A stretch of 56,083 nt of DNA from Cytophagales bacterium (GTDB lineage Bacteria; Bacteroidota; Bacteroidia; Cytophagales; Spirosomataceae): positions 1 to 56,083 of the forward strand of contig RDXN01000066.1 of the NCBI GenBank assembly GCA_004292855.1, given 5' to 3'. This document shows positions 15,611 to 25,396 of this stretch, piece after piece (the stretch's first letter is position 1; each line of letters opens with the position of its first letter). The notes under the pieces were generated by a model. That model searched no databases. It was not told where the DNA came from and saw nothing but the letters and a program-made list of their open reading frames with translations. The position numbers and the translations under genes were made by a program.

Positions 15611-16933
15611 ATGAATCAATCCCTCCGCCCGGCCTGGTACACGGTTATCGTGCTGATGATCGCCTATGTGTCGTCGTTTATTGACCGGCAAATTCTGAGC
15701 CTGTTGGTGGCCCCCATCAAGCGCGATATGCAACTCACCGACACCGAGGTAAGTTTGCTCATGGGCCTCAGTTTTGCCTTGTTTTACACCCTGCTGGGCC
15801 TTCCCATTGGTCGCTGGGCCGACCGCGCTAACCGGCGTAACATCATTATCGCGGGCATTGCCGTCTGGAGCCTGATGACGGCCCTGTGTGGGGTGGTCAA
15901 GAACTACGGGCAGTTTTTCCTGGCTCGTGTGGGTGTTGGTGTGGGTGAGGCCACGCTCTCGCCCGCTGCGTTTTCGATGCTTGCTGACTATTTTCCTCGT
16001 GAAAAACTGAGCACTGCCATTAGTATTTATTCAGCGGGGGTTTACATTGGGTCGGGCATTGCCGTCTTGATCGGGGCGTGGCTGGTGAGCATTGGGGGCG
16101 ACGCCCGCACGGTTACGTTGCCGCTGGTGGGGGAGGTGTTTACGTGGCAAGTGGTGTTTTTTTACATCGGTTTGCCGGGCCTGCTTATCGCCCTGCTCAT
16201 GCTGACCGTCCGCGAACCCGCCCGGAAGGGTATGTTGAAGGCGGCCGATGGACGAGTACAAGCTCTCTCTCTGGTTGAAGCTGTTGGTATAATTCGCCAA
16301 AAACAGACTGCGTTTATGAGTGTGACTCTTGGATACACGTTTATGGCGATGGTGGCCTACGCATCGTCGGCCTGGACGCCCACGTTTTTTGTACGGACCT
16401 TCGGCTGGAAAATTGGCGAAGCGGGAGCCGTGTATGGTCTTACGGTAACGATTTTCTCAACGGCAGGCATCATTTTGGGCGGGCGTTACGCCGACAAACT
16501 CACACGTCGGGGCGTAACGGACGGTCGATTGCGCATTGGGCTTTACTCGGCGGGAATTGTTGCGCTGAGCGCCTTTTTTCCGGTCGTGAGCAGCCCAACC
16601 ATTGCAGCCGCGTTGTTGCCGATCCCCTGTTTCTTTGTGGCGTTTCCGTACGGAGCTTCCTCGGCAGCTATTCAGGACATCATGCCGAATCAGGCGCGGG
16701 CATTGGCCTCGGCGGTGTATTTGTTCTTCATCAATATCATCGGTCTCGGCTTTGGCCCCACGGCGGTGGCCCTCCTCACTGACTACCTGTTTCACGACGA
16801 AGCCGCCGTTCGGTATTCTCTGGCCATGGTCATGCTCATTGGTGCGATGCTCGCACTCGGTTGTTACAGTTGGGGATTGGGACCATATCGGCGGGCGGTA
16901 GCGAGTATGAAGCATGAGATAGCGGTAGTGTAA
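15611..16933 (+). CDS. MFS transporter, spinster type
   Basis: 440 residues with about twelve transmembrane helices. The N-terminal helix with FIDRQILSLLVAPIKRDMQLTDTEVSLL, the loop-2 motif GRWADRANRRN and the GVGVGEATLSPAAFSMLADYFP stretch are typical of spinster-type major facilitator proteins. Substrate (organic acid, sugar, lipid-like compounds in relatives) cannot be told. It sits alone between the helicase and a gene remnant. Confidence 0.85.
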   Translation: MNQSLRPAWYTVIVLMIAYVSSFIDRQILSLLVAPIKRDMQLTDTEVSLLMGLSFALFYTLLGLPIGRWADRANRRNIIIAGIAVWSLMTALCGVVKNYGQFFLARVGVGVGEATLSPAAFSMLADYFPREKLSTAISIYSAGVYIGSGIAVLIGAWLVSIGGDARTVTLPLVGEVFTWQVVFFYIGLPGLLIALLMLTVREPARKGMLKAADGRVQALSLVEAVGIIRQKQTAFMSVTLGYTFMAMVAYASSAWTPTFFVRTFGWKIGEAGAVYGLTVTIFSTAGIILGGRYADKLTRRGVTDGRLRIGLYSAGIVALSAFFPVVSSPTIAAALLPIPCFFVAFPYGASSAAIQDIMPNQARALASAVYLFFINIIGLGFGPTAVALLTDYLFHDEAAVRYSLAMVMLIGAMLALGCYSWGLGPYRRAVASMKHEIAVV

Positions 16934-16952
16934 ACTAACGCTGGTGATGTAA

Positions 16953-17120
16953 TTTGCCCCCGAATTCTATAAACGACTTGGTCTACCACAGGACTTTTAC
17001 AAACGAGATTACTACACACTCATTGGCCTTCTACAGCCCGACGAAGTGGACCCGGAAATCACTGCGAAGTTAGATGCAATTTTAGCGGCTCTCCAGTGGA
17101 TTGACTCCATCATAATCTAA
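16953..17120 (+). pseudogene. Probable gene remnant (56-codon frame without a start codon)
   Basis: A frame bounded by a TAA at 16950-16952 and a TAA at 17118-17120 reads FAPEFYKRLGLPQDFYKRDY, then YTLIGLLQPDEV and an amphipathic helix ending WIDSIII. The composition is convincingly protein-like, but no ATG, GTG or TTG precedes the conserved-looking part; the only in-frame GTG leaves about 24 residues. I read it as the 3' piece of a lost gene. I do not recognise the family. It may also be noncoding. Confidence 0.3.
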
Positions 17121-17178
17121 GCTAACAACGTGCTCACTTTGCCGGTTATACCGGTAACACAACGTTATCCGAAAAATC

Positions 17179-17430
17179 ATGAGCAAAGGAGCACCCCAAC
17201 CAACTGTCCGCGAAACTGCAGACAAGACCAAGAAGCACGAATTGAACACGAACGTCCCCGACGAGAAGCAGGGCAAAACCGCACGTGGAGTCCACAAAAG
17301 TAAGCAAAGTACCGAAGATGAGCACGATGCAACTGGCTCAGTGGAGGTGAAAAATAAAGGTGGTCACGGCCACTCCGGCCACAATACGGAGCGGTCGGGT
17401 AGCAACTCGAATGAGGAGAAGAACGAATAA
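17179..17430 (+). CDS. Small, highly charged hypothetical protein
   Basis: 83 residues, almost without hydrophobic amino acids: Lys, Glu, Asp, Asn, Ser, Thr, Gly and His dominate, with KGGHGHSGHN in the C-terminal third. It should be intrinsically disordered. Small disordered proteins of this kind are often stress- or desiccation-related, but nothing here proves it. ATG 17179 follows TTATCCGAAAAATC. It ends 12 bp before the 3' end of the convergent pheA gene. The gene could be spurious, although no frame on the other strand competes well. Confidence 0.45.
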   Translation: MSKGAPQPTVRETADKTKKHELNTNVPDEKQGKTARGVHKSKQSTEDEHDATGSVEVKNKGGHGHSGHNTERSGSNSNEEKNE

Positions 17431-17442
17431 AGGGAGGGGTCT

Positions 17443-18516
17443 CTACGACACCCGAACATAACTCCCCAGCCACTTAACATCGGCCGCGTGGTGATTCAGA
17501 ATGTCCTGTAAATCAGAGTCATCGGCGTGGCCTTCGCATTCGAGCAGGAACCAGTATCGGAAAGTCGCCCCCTCGCGCAGGGGGCGACTTTCTATTTTGG
17601 TGAGGTTGATGCCTTTGGCGTTGAACTCCTGTAGGAACTCAGCCAATACCCCCGGCGAGGTCGAATTGGAGAGCCGCGCAATGAGCGTGGTTTTGTCTTT
17701 GCCGCTTGGCCCATTCCGAAAATCTTTGGCTAGTAATAAAAACCGCGTCCGGTTCAGGTTGGAGTCTTCGATGTTGTCGAAAAGCACTGGCACCCCGAAT
17801 AATTTGGCTGCAATGTGTGAACAAATAGCCGCCGTGTTGGGCTGTTGAGCCGCTAGTTTGGCGGCTTTCGAGGTCGATTCAACCGGGACGAACTCGGCTT
17901 TCAGGCCGTCGAACGAACTGTTCAGGAACTTGCTACACTGCCGAAACGCAATGTCTTTGGAGTAGATGTGCGTGATGTCGGCGAGGTTTTCGGTTTGGGT
18001 GGCAAACGTGAAATGGACCGGAATTTCGGCCTCGGCGGCAATGGTGAGGTCTTTTTCGTTCAGCAGGTCGATGGTCTCGTTCACCACGCCCTCCTGATTG
18101 TTTTCGATAGGGACGACCCCAAACCGCGCCCGCCCTGTTTCGACACTCTCGAACACCGCCCGAATGGTGGGCTGGGCCGTATAGGCACTAATGGCCCCAA
18201 ACCGACTTTCGGCGGCCTGATGGGTGAAACTGCCCTCTGGTCCCAGAAACGCCACACGCTCAGGTAGTTCCATGTTGCGGGCAGCCGCAAAAATCTCCAG
18301 AAAAATGGCTTCTATAGCCGCCTGATTCAACGGCCCCTTGTTCTGCTCGAATACCCGGTCCAGAATTTGCCGCTCGCGCTCAGGCCGGTAGATGATGGCG
18401 TTCGTTGAGCGTTTCAACTCACCTACCTGCCGCACGTAGTCCATGCGTTGATTTAGCAGTTGCAAAAGTTGATCGTCAAGGGCGTCGATATGATCGCGAA
18501 GGGATTGGAGCGTCAT
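17443..18516 (-). CDS. pheA: Bifunctional chorismate mutase / prephenate dehydratase
   Basis: 357 residues from ATG 18516 (MTLQSLRDHIDALDDQ); an ATG 18 bp upstream is in the repeat and less likely. Chorismate mutase domain 1-85 (LLNQRMDYVRQVGELKR, RPERERQIL), prephenate dehydratase about 88-265 (VAFLGPEGSFTHQAA, TRF motif 257-259), ACT domain about 275-355 with ESRP at 309-312, the phenylalanine-binding signature. It makes phenylpyruvate from chorismate and is probably feedback-inhibited by Phe. A good promoter lies at 18590-18597, within the inverted repeat that fills the upstream gap. Confidence 0.93.
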   Translation of the reverse strand: MTLQSLRDHIDALDDQLLQLLNQRMDYVRQVGELKRSTNAIIYRPERERQILDRVFEQNKGPLNQAAIEAIFLEIFAAARNMELPERVAFLGPEGSFTHQAAESRFGAISAYTAQPTIRAVFESVETGRARFGVVPIENNQEGVVNETIDLLNEKDLTIAAEAEIPVHFTFATQTENLADITHIYSKDIAFRQCSKFLNSSFDGLKAEFVPVESTSKAAKLAAQQPNTAAICSHIAAKLFGVPVLFDNIEDSNLNRTRFLLLAKDFRNGPSGKDKTTLIARLSNSTSPGVLAEFLQEFNAKGINLTKIESRPLREGATFRYWFLLECEGHADDSDLQDILNHHAADVKWLGSYVRVS

Positions 18517-18522
18517 GAATGT

Positions 18523-18730
18523 GTAGGGGCGCACCCACGTGTGCGCCCATTAACTGAGCCGTGGGGATTACATAGCCGGTTTTCGTGCGCAAAAGTACAA
18601 CCCTGCCTTTCAACTGCCAACTGTGGATGAATGAGGAATGGGCGCACACGTGGGTGAATGGGAATGGGCGCACCTATCGGAGCTTGTGGGCGCACACGTG
18701 GCCGGGCCGCCGGGCGGTGCGCCCCCCTAC
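18523..18730. repeat. Nested inverted repeats of GTAGGGGCGCACCCACGTGTGC type
   Basis: CACCCACGTGTGCGCCCAT at 18532-18550 is perfectly complementary to 18638-18656; a further GTGGGCGCACACGTGG lies at 18686-18701, and the outer words GTAGGGGCGCAC and GTGCGCCCCCCTAC (18523 and 18717-18730) pair as an outer stem. The left end is 6 nt from the pheA ATG; the right end contains the stop codon of the metalloprotease gene. The pheA promoter lies between the arms. Confidence 0.75.
18590..18597 (-). promoter_or_regulatory. pheA promoter (-7 TACTTTTG, possible -33 TTG)
   Basis: Minus-strand TACTTTTG fits TAnnTTTG; TTG (complement of 18618-18620) lies 20 bp upstream. The predicted leader of about 65-70 nt runs through the left repeat arm to ATG 18516. 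Confidence 0.55.
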
Positions 18731-20412
18731 TGACCCTGCGACAGCTTACCCATTGGCTCATACACAATTCGCCCGCCCGTGTTGAAGTGTATGTGCAATG
18801 CGCACACCGCCTGCCCCGCCGGTATTGTTATTGCGTGACCAATCGAAACGGGATCGGCAGGGGTTGGCACCGATCCGCACGACCACACGGCGGGGTCGGT
18901 CCAGAGGCCGGACCGGAGGGTTGTGTTGAGGACACAAACGGGTGGTGCTGTCGACAGAATCCGAACGGCATAATCCTCGACTTGCCCGGCTCCGTAAGCA
19001 GCATTTCCCGGCAAATAACAGGCTGTGGGGGGCGTATTGCCCTCATCGACCAATATCCGCATTCGTAGGTAAGTACCTGTTGTTGAGATGGTTGGAAAAT
19101 TGATGGTGTGAACGCTTGTGCCGCCGTAGACGGTTGAACCCACTACACGTTCGGTAGCTTCATCGAAAACTCCATTGTTGTCAAAATCTATATAAACCTG
19201 ACGGTATGCGTAGGTATAAAGGGCCGTAATGGATAACTGATATGATTGCCCCATTACAACATCTGTTTTGTTTGAGCAGCTAAAATCCTGGTAGTACCCA
19301 TCGTTGTGGGGACTATCGCCCGATTGGCGATTAATCTGTTCAAACTGCACGTGCTGAATGCCTTTTCGGTAGCCAACCGAAGAAGTCAGGCCAACCCCAA
19401 CCTGACAGCTAATTGGCTTAAGAGCTTCGGCAGAACTGGGGGTAGTGAGGTATATGTTGTTTGCCAGGGTGGGGTAACTTGTCTGCAAAAAGGCCCGCAT
19501 TCGCGTCACCTGTCCCGCCGAGAACACACTCCCGCAACTATAATTCATGTTGTTATAGACCAGATTACCAAACGGTTGGCCGGTACAGGTATTAACATAG
19601 CCGGGACTACAGAAGCCCGAATTCCCCTCCTTGTGGGGGTCGGTGTCAGCTACATAGTCGCCCTCGGTATTTGGGTTGGCGTTGGCGGGGCAGGAGAATG
19701 TATAATTAGACTGGAGTTGTGATCCATAAAACGTGTGGAATAAGGACAATACGTGACCTACCTCGTGCGCGAGCAGAAAATTGCCATCGGAGCGGTCTTT
19801 CATACCAGTAGCATTCACAAACACATTCCCGCCATTAATGAGTGCGTACCCCGACGCAAATGAGATCGTGTTTACCACCCGGATAACCAAAAAATTGTCG
19901 AACATCTTGTTCGGATAATCGGGAAAGGAGTTTGCCAGCGCGGTACCAACGTCGTGACTCGTAACGCCCTGATTGCTGTAGTTGGGCACCCCGCTCGCGT
20001 TGATACGCAGAATGCCCCCAAACGGGGCGCACCCCGGCGTCCGTTTCGCCAACTCAAACTGAATGTTGCTGTTCGGACTGTTGAACGGCGCAACGCCCGC
20101 ATACCGGCGATTCAATAGGTCGAGTTGATAGCTCAAGTCGGCATCGGATACATTACTACCCGTACCGATGGCCTCGCCCACATGATACACCACAAATACC
20201 ACCGGAATCCGGTACAGCGTTTCGTTGTCAACTTTTTCGGTTGGGGTGCTGCGCGTGGCCAACACAAAAGCCCGGTAGGCACTGTCGGCCTCAATGCGCT
20301 GGGCCACGTAGGGGTCGGTGCCGCAGGAGAGGCCTGTTTGCGTTTGCTGGCCGTTGGCGCGGGAGAGAAGCACCAGCAAGACCAGGAATAGAACGAGATA
20401 ACGTTGAGTCAT
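18727..20412 (-). CDS. Secreted M43 (pappalysin-type) zinc metalloprotease with GEVED domain
   Basis: 561 residues from ATG 20412 (MTQRYLVLFLVLLVLL, a Sec signal ending near ANGQ). Metzincin zinc site HEVGHVLSLFH (His216, Glu217, His220, His226) and a Met-turn in NNMNYSCG; Cys-rich stretches between them fit the M43 family. From about 400 a GEVED domain follows (IDFDNNGVFDEATERV, AGQVEDYAVR), then a C-terminal beta module (LRSGLWTDPAVWSCGSVPT) seen in Cytophagales exoproteins. No canonical type IX secretion C-terminal domain is evident. An extracellular peptidase; substrate unknown. The frame to 20535 would add 41 residues without a signal. Confidence 0.88.
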   Translation of the reverse strand: MTQRYLVLFLVLLVLLSRANGQQTQTGLSCGTDPYVAQRIEADSAYRAFVLATRSTPTEKVDNETLYRIPVVFVVYHVGEAIGTGSNVSDADLSYQLDLLNRRYAGVAPFNSPNSNIQFELAKRTPGCAPFGGILRINASGVPNYSNQGVTSHDVGTALANSFPDYPNKMFDNFLVIRVVNTISFASGYALINGGNVFVNATGMKDRSDGNFLLAHEVGHVLSLFHTFYGSQLQSNYTFSCPANANPNTEGDYVADTDPHKEGNSGFCSPGYVNTCTGQPFGNLVYNNMNYSCGSVFSAGQVTRMRAFLQTSYPTLANNIYLTTPSSAEALKPISCQVGVGLTSSVGYRKGIQHVQFEQINRQSGDSPHNDGYYQDFSCSNKTDVVMGQSYQLSITALYTYAYRQVYIDFDNNGVFDEATERVVGSTVYGGTSVHTINFPTISTTGTYLRMRILVDEGNTPPTACYLPGNAAYGAGQVEDYAVRILSTAPPVCVLNTTLRSGLWTDPAVWSCGSVPTPADPVSIGHAITIPAGQAVCALHIHFNTGGRIVYEPMGKLSQGQ

Positions 20413-20504
20413 ACTTGAAGAGGGGAGGGATAGAGGTTTATTAACGGAGCAGCGTGGAACTTTAGATAAGAGCCTTATCAACCGGAAAGGGTTGGAATTT
20501 GCCC

Positions 20505-20540
20505 GTAAATAAAAACGGGCGACCTGATGGGCCACCCGTT
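20505..20540 (-). terminator. Rho-independent terminator after parE
   Basis: On the minus strand AACGGGTGGCC pairs with GGTCGCCCGTT (about 11 bp with two wobble pairs, loop CATCA), followed at once by TTTATTT. It lies 27 bp after the parE stop, in the gap before the metalloprotease gene, which therefore needs its own promoter. Confidence 0.7.
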
Positions 20541-20566
20541 ATGAATCAGTTTACTAAATGATTGAA

Positions 20567-22459
20567 TTATACCAACGCCAAATCCTCAATATCCTTCTCC
20601 ACCCGCAGGTTGTCGATGATAAACCGTTGACGGTCGGGGGTGTTTTTGCCCATGTAATAACTCAGGAGCTTCGGAATGGCCGTTTCGCGCTCCATAATGA
20701 CCGGCTCCAGGCGCATATCTTCGCCGATGAACAGGCCGAACTCGTCGGGCGAAATTTCACCTAAACCCTTAAACCGCGTGATCTCAATTTTCTTGCCGCC
20801 CTTGGTCAGTTGAACCATTGCTTTTTGCTTTTCCTCTTCCGAGTAGCAGTATACGGTCTCCTTGTGGTTCTTCGGGTTGCGTACCCGAAACAGGGGCGTT
20901 TCGAGAATGAACAAGTGACCGTTACGCACAAGGTCGGGGAAGAACTGCAAAAAGAAGGTGAGCAACAGTAACCGGATGTGCATCCCGTCGACGTCGGCAT
21001 CGGTAGCGACCACAATACGGTTGTACCGGAGCGTGTCCAAACCGTCTTCGATGTCGAGGGCGTGCTGGAGCAGGTTAAACTCCTCATTTTCGTAAACCAC
21101 TTTTTTGGTCAGCCCGAAGCAGTTGAGGGGTTTCCCGCGCAAGCTAAACACGGCCTGCGTCTGCACGTTCCGCGATTTGGTGATAGACCCGCTCGCCGAG
21201 TCGCCCTCGGTGATGAACAGGGTTGTTTCGAGTTGGTCTTCGCCTTTCTGATCGGTCAGGTGCAGGCGGCAGTCGCGGAGTTTTTTGTTGTGGAGATTGG
21301 CTTTCTTAGCGCGTTCGTTGGCCAGCTTCTTAATGCCAGCCAACTCCTTCCGCTCCCGCTCCGACTGCTCAATGCGCTTTTTGAGAGCCTCGCGAATGGC
21401 CGGGTTCATGTGCAGGAAATTGTCGAGCCGTTCCTTGATGAAATCCAGCACAAACGACCGCACCGACGTAGCGTCCTGGTCGGGGGCCATGTTGATCGAC
21501 CCTAGCTTGGTTTTGGTTTGCGACTCAAACACCGGCTCCTGCACCCGAAGGCTAATGGCCGCAATAATACTCCCCCGAATGTCCGACGCGTCGTAATCTT
21601 TCCCGAAGTGATCGCGAATTGTCTTTACCATCGACTCCCGCAGAGCTGCCAGGTGGGTGCCGCCCTGTGTGGTGTACTGCCCGTTCACAAACGAGTAGTA
21701 TTCTTCGCCGTATTGATTGCCGTGGGTCAGGGCAATTTCGAGGTCATTGCCTTTGAGGTGGATAATCGGATAGCGGAGGGCGTCTTCGTCGGTTTTATTA
21801 CGAAGCAGGTCGAGCAGGCCGTTTTGCGAAACGAACTTCTGTTTGTTGAAATTGACAATCAGCCCGGCGTTCAGGTAGCAGTAGTTCCAGATCATGTTCT
21901 CCAGATACTGCGGGATATAATGGAAGTTTTTGAACACCGTGTCGTCGGGTTCAAAGCTAACCATCGTGCCGTTGCGCTCATTGGTGGTTTCCTCGCCGGT
22001 TTTGGTGAGCATACCCCGTTCAAACTCGGCCCAAACAGACCGGCCTTCACGATACGACTGCACCTTGAAATACGACGACAGGGCGTTGACGGCTTTCGTA
22101 CCCACCCCGTTCAGCCCCACCGACTTCTGGAACGCGCCCGAATCGTATTTGCCGCCCGTGTTGATCTTGGATACTACCTCAACCACCTTGCCAAGCGGAA
22201 TACCCCGGCCGTAGTCGCGAATCTCGACCCGGTGGTCAGTTACTTTAATATCAATGGCTTTACCGTGGCCCATCACGTGCTCGTCGATACAGTTATCGAC
22301 CACCTCTTTGAGCAAGACGTAGATACCATCGTCGGCAGCGGAGCCGTCGCCAAGTTTGCCGATATACATACCGGGACGTAGGCGGATGTGCTCACGCCAA
22401 TCGAGTGAGCGAATACTATCTTCGTCGTATTGAACCGGCTTCGGCGTGTTATCAGTCAT
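20567..22459 (-). CDS. parE: DNA topoisomerase IV subunit B (type IIA, GyrB/ParE)
   Basis: 630 residues. N-terminal GHKL ATPase (LRPGMYIG, catalytic Glu52 and Mg-binding Asn56 in [25 protein letters not shown]), transducer domain, and C-terminal TOPRIM with EGDSASGS and [10 protein letters not shown]. At about 630 residues and without the extra GyrB insert it fits the ParE of Bacteroidota rather than their GyrB; parC is not in the window. It relaxes and decatenates DNA using ATP. Divergent from the polysaccharide locus, with 244 bp between start codons. Confidence 0.85.
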   Translation of the reverse strand: MTDNTPKPVQYDEDSIRSLDWREHIRLRPGMYIGKLGDGSAADDGIYVLLKEVVDNCIDEHVMGHGKAIDIKVTDHRVEIRDYGRGIPLGKVVEVVSKINTGGKYDSGAFQKSVGLNGVGTKAVNALSSYFKVQSYREGRSVWAEFERGMLTKTGEETTNERNGTMVSFEPDDTVFKNFHYIPQYLENMIWNYCYLNAGLIVNFNKQKFVSQNGLLDLLRNKTDEDALRYPIIHLKGNDLEIALTHGNQYGEEYYSFVNGQYTTQGGTHLAALRESMVKTIRDHFGKDYDASDIRGSIIAAISLRVQEPVFESQTKTKLGSINMAPDQDATSVRSFVLDFIKERLDNFLHMNPAIREALKKRIEQSERERKELAGIKKLANERAKKANLHNKKLRDCRLHLTDQKGEDQLETTLFITEGDSASGSITKSRNVQTQAVFSLRGKPLNCFGLTKKVVYENEEFNLLQHALDIEDGLDTLRYNRIVVATDADVDGMHIRLLLLTFFLQFFPDLVRNGHLFILETPLFRVRNPKNHKETVYCYSEEEKQKAMVQLTKGGKKIEITRFKGLGEISPDEFGLFIGEDMRLEPVIMERETAIPKLLSYYMGKNTPDRQRFIIDNLRVEKDIEDLALV

Positions 22460-22578
22460 AGTGAATTGACGAATGAACAGAACACAGATAGGGATGCTGG
22501 ATAATCGGCGTTCTGCTTAAAATACAAAATTGGTCTTAAGCGATTTTTGCAACGTAGCAATTTACGAAAAAATCCCGT

Positions 22579-22596
22579 GGAATAAAAAACTATTCC
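22579..22596. promoter_or_regulatory. Small palindrome in the parE / polysaccharide-locus divergent region
   Basis: GGAATA-AAAAAC-TATTCC, with a partial further copy (GCGGAATAG) 30 bp downstream. A possible plus-strand promoter follows (TACTTTG at 22617-22623 with TTG at 22599-22601, spacing shorter than usual). The 22460-22703 stretch holds no gene; this is the only structured element I see in it. Confidence 0.25.
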
Positions 22597-22703
22597 GATT
22601 GCCACTAAAGTTCGTTTACTTTGCTAGCGGAATAGACTAAAATACGAATATAGCGGCCCTAACGTTAGCCTACCAATACGGGTTTTCCCCGACGATGTAG
22701 ATC

Positions 22704-25391
22704 ATGCATCTAAAAAATATGCAAAACGACGTACACCATTCATCGGCATCCGGTCGAACTAGTTTCCTACGTACAGTTCGCCCAACACTCGCCTTAACCC
22801 TGTTCAGTTTGTTCGCGCAGGTGTCCCTGACGCAGGCACAGGTAGTGGCTCCATCGGCCCCGGCGGGCCAACCCGCGCCGACACAACCCGGCGCACGCTC
22901 CGGCACCTTACCGGCCGGTATTCCGCGTGGCGTTACAATTCCGGGCGGTGTTCAGCCGGGCCGGGGTAATCAGCCTGCCAACACCCAACCCGGCTCGAAC
23001 AGGGGCACAACGCCCGCCAATATTCCCGCTAATGGGCAAAACCAAACAGGGCGGGGTGTGAATGGGGCCGTGCAAACCGGGCAACCGACCAATGCTAACG
23101 GACAACCGGGACAGGCAGGTCAACCGGGCGTCAACCCCGACGGAACGCCCACTAACCCAACCGATCCTAACGCGCCGGAGCAGCAGGGGCAGGAGGTCCA
23201 GAAAACGCAGGAGGAAATTCTGGAAGATGGCTACAAAGCAGCACGCGCCCGTGAGCGTGAGCAACTTCGCTCGAAGATCTTCGGCTACGAAATTTTCAAC
23301 AACCCTCTCTACGTCAACACGTTTCAGCCGAATGGCAATGTAGCCACCCCGCGCAACTACGTGGTTGGCCCCGGCGACGCACTGAATATTGTGATGTATG
23401 GATACACCGAGGGCGATTTCAGCCAAACGGTGTCGAAAGAAGGGAACATTTACATATCGGGCAACACGGGTATTGGTCCCATCAATGTGAGTGGCTTAAC
23501 CGTTGAGGTAGCTAAAAATCGAATTGTAAATCGCTTAGCTACCAAGTTTGTCGGTTTGAAAAGCGGGTCGTATGGTGCCCAAAACACCTATTTGGAAGTG
23601 TCGTTAGGAGCACAACTTCGTAGTATTCGGGTGTCGGTACTAGGCGAAGCATTTAAGCCGGGAACCTACCTGATGTCGTCGCTCTCGACGGTGCTCAATG
23701 CCATTTATCAGGCGGCTGGCCCCGATCTGCTGGGTTCATACCGACGGGTAAACCTCATTCGCGGCAATCGGGTAATTTCTACGCTCGACCTATACGATTA
23801 CCTGTTGACGGGTATCCAACGCAATGACACACGCCTGCAGGATGGCGATATTATCCGCTTCGGCAAATACGTGAGCCGTGTGGAGATCACCGGCACCGTA
23901 AACCGCAATAATATTTTCGAGATGCTGCCCGGCGAAACCCTCGACCGGCTCCTGTCTTACGCGGGCGATTTTGCGGCCAATGCCTATCGTAACCGCGTGA
24001 AAGTGACCCGGTTGACCGGCCGCGAACGGAAGGTGGTTGATGTGACGCAGGATGAATACAAAACATTTGTAATGCAGGATGGCGATCAGGTCGATGTGGA
24101 GCAATTGCTCGACCGGTTCGAAAACGTGATCACGTTGCAGGGGGCTGTGTTTCGCCCCGGTCGGTACGCGCTCGATCAGAACCGGACGCTTCGGCAATTA
24201 ATTGACAACGCTGAAGGATTAAAGGGCGATGCCTTTACGGGTCGTGTGCAGATTTTGCGGACTCGCGATGATCTGGCTATCGAAAATATTTCCATCAATT
24301 ATGGTGATGTTATAAACGGGGCTGATCCCGACGTGGAGCTGAAGCGTGAGGATCAGGTGCTGGTGCCTTCGCGTTTCGATTTGGCCGAGGGGGCTAGTGT
24401 TTCCATCACGGGTGAGGTAAACGTGCCCTCCGATGGTGCGCAGTATGTCTCGAACATGACCCTCGAAGACCTCATTCTGCGGGCGGGTGGCCTGAAAGAG
24501 TCGGCGGCATCGGCACAGGTGGAGGTGGTGCGCCGGAAACGTGATGTGGATGTTAGCTCCAAATCGGCACAGATTGCCGAGACATTCTCCTTTAACATTG
24601 ACCGCGACCTGACCATCAAGAGTAGCGACAGTAAGTTCTTGCTACAACCGTTCGATCAGGTGATTGTGCGCCGGTCGCCCAACTACACGGTGCAGACCTA
24701 TGCCCGTGTAGAAGGCGAAGTAACGCTCCCCGGCTCATACCCGATCAAAACCAAAGACCAGAAAATCTCGGACATTGTTAAGCAAGCTGGTGGCCTGACG
24801 CCTTTCGCCTACGTGCAAGGGGCTACGCTGATTCGGACGGTTAGCTTGAGCGACGACGAACTGGCCCGGCGACAACGGTCGGTTGATGAACTCGCCGACG
24901 ATAGCCGCCGGAGCCGGGTTCAGGTCGAAGCCATCACGCCGACCACGACGGAGTCTATAGGTATCAACCTGGAGAAAATTCTAGCCAATCCCGGTTCCGA
25001 CGAAGACATTTTGGTACAAGAGGGCGATTTATTGCGGATTCCGAAACAACTCGAAACGGTGCGTTTGCAAGGCGAACTGATGTTGCCTACAACGGTGAAA
25101 TTTCGGGATGGCCAAACGTTCCAGGACTACATAGCACAGGCGGGTGGTTTTACGGACCGTTCGCAACGCCGGAAGTCGTTTGTAATCTATGCCAACGGCT
25201 CGGTCGATAAAACGCGCAAGTTTATGTTCTTCAACATTTACCCGCGTGTAGCTCCCGGTTCCGAAATCGTGGTGCCCGAGCGCACCGCCGTTCCGTTGAC
25301 CCCACAACAAATTATTCAGCAGGCAACAGCGATCACCTCGTCTATCATGACGCTCATTTTGGGGGTTCTGGCCTTCCGATCTATTCGTTAA
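22704..25391 (+). CDS. Polysaccharide export outer-membrane protein, multi-SLBB (Wza-like)
   Basis: 895 residues. Signal peptide about 1-46 (LTLFSLFAQVSLTQAQ), then about 100 residues of Gly/Pro/Asn/Gln-rich linker (e.g. AGIPRGVTIPGGVQPGRG), a poly_export domain near 210-300 (NYVVGPGDALNIVMYGYTEG), and a chain of SLBB-type repeats up to about 860 (e.g. VSVLGEAFKPGTYLMS, ITGEVNVPSDGAQYVS, VEGEVTLPGSYPIK, VRLQGELMLPTTVKF). It ends with a hydrophobic helix (SSIMTLILGVLAF). It is the likely periplasm-spanning/outer-membrane exit duct of the locus and its first gene. Longer than E. coli Wza (about 380) because of the extra SLBB repeats and linker. Confidence 0.88.
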   Translation: MHLKNMQNDVHHSSASGRTSFLRTVRPTLALTLFSLFAQVSLTQAQVVAPSAPAGQPAPTQPGARSGTLPAGIPRGVTIPGGVQPGRGNQPANTQPGSNRGTTPANIPANGQNQTGRGVNGAVQTGQPTNANGQPGQAGQPGVNPDGTPTNPTDPNAPEQQGQEVQKTQEEILEDGYKAARAREREQLRSKIFGYEIFNNPLYVNTFQPNGNVATPRNYVVGPGDALNIVMYGYTEGDFSQTVSKEGNIYISGNTGIGPINVSGLTVEVAKNRIVNRLATKFVGLKSGSYGAQNTYLEVSLGAQLRSIRVSVLGEAFKPGTYLMSSLSTVLNAIYQAAGPDLLGSYRRVNLIRGNRVISTLDLYDYLLTGIQRNDTRLQDGDIIRFGKYVSRVEITGTVNRNNIFEMLPGETLDRLLSYAGDFAANAYRNRVKVTRLTGRERKVVDVTQDEYKTFVMQDGDQVDVEQLLDRFENVITLQGAVFRPGRYALDQNRTLRQLIDNAEGLKGDAFTGRVQILRTRDDLAIENISINYGDVINGADPDVELKREDQVLVPSRFDLAEGASVSITGEVNVPSDGAQYVSNMTLEDLILRAGGLKESAASAQVEVVRRKRDVDVSSKSAQIAETFSFNIDRDLTIKSSDSKFLLQPFDQVIVRRSPNYTVQTYARVEGEVTLPGSYPIKTKDQKISDIVKQAGGLTPFAYVQGATLIRTVSLSDDELARRQRSVDELADDSRRSRVQVEAITPTTTESIGINLEKILANPGSDEDILVQEGDLLRIPKQLETVRLQGELMLPTTVKFRDGQTFQDYIAQAGGFTDRSQRRKSFVIYANGSVDKTRKFMFFNIYPRVAPGSEIVVPERTAVPLTPQQIIQQATAITSSIMTLILGVLAFRSIR

Positions 25392-25396
25392 TACCG

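Noticed and set aside
21518-22381. 287-codon plus-strand frame opposite parE
   Set aside because: Antisense to the ATPase domain of parE, which is intact on the minus strand.
20567-22459. Assignment as gyrB
   Set aside because: Length and absence of the extra GyrB region favour ParE; gyrB of this phylum is usually about 650 residues and placed elsewhere. Some uncertainty remains.
22460-22703. Riboswitch or small RNA in the divergent region before the glycan locus
   Set aside because: Only a short GGAATA/TATTCC palindrome and AT-rich sequence; no recognisable riboswitch core or terminator.
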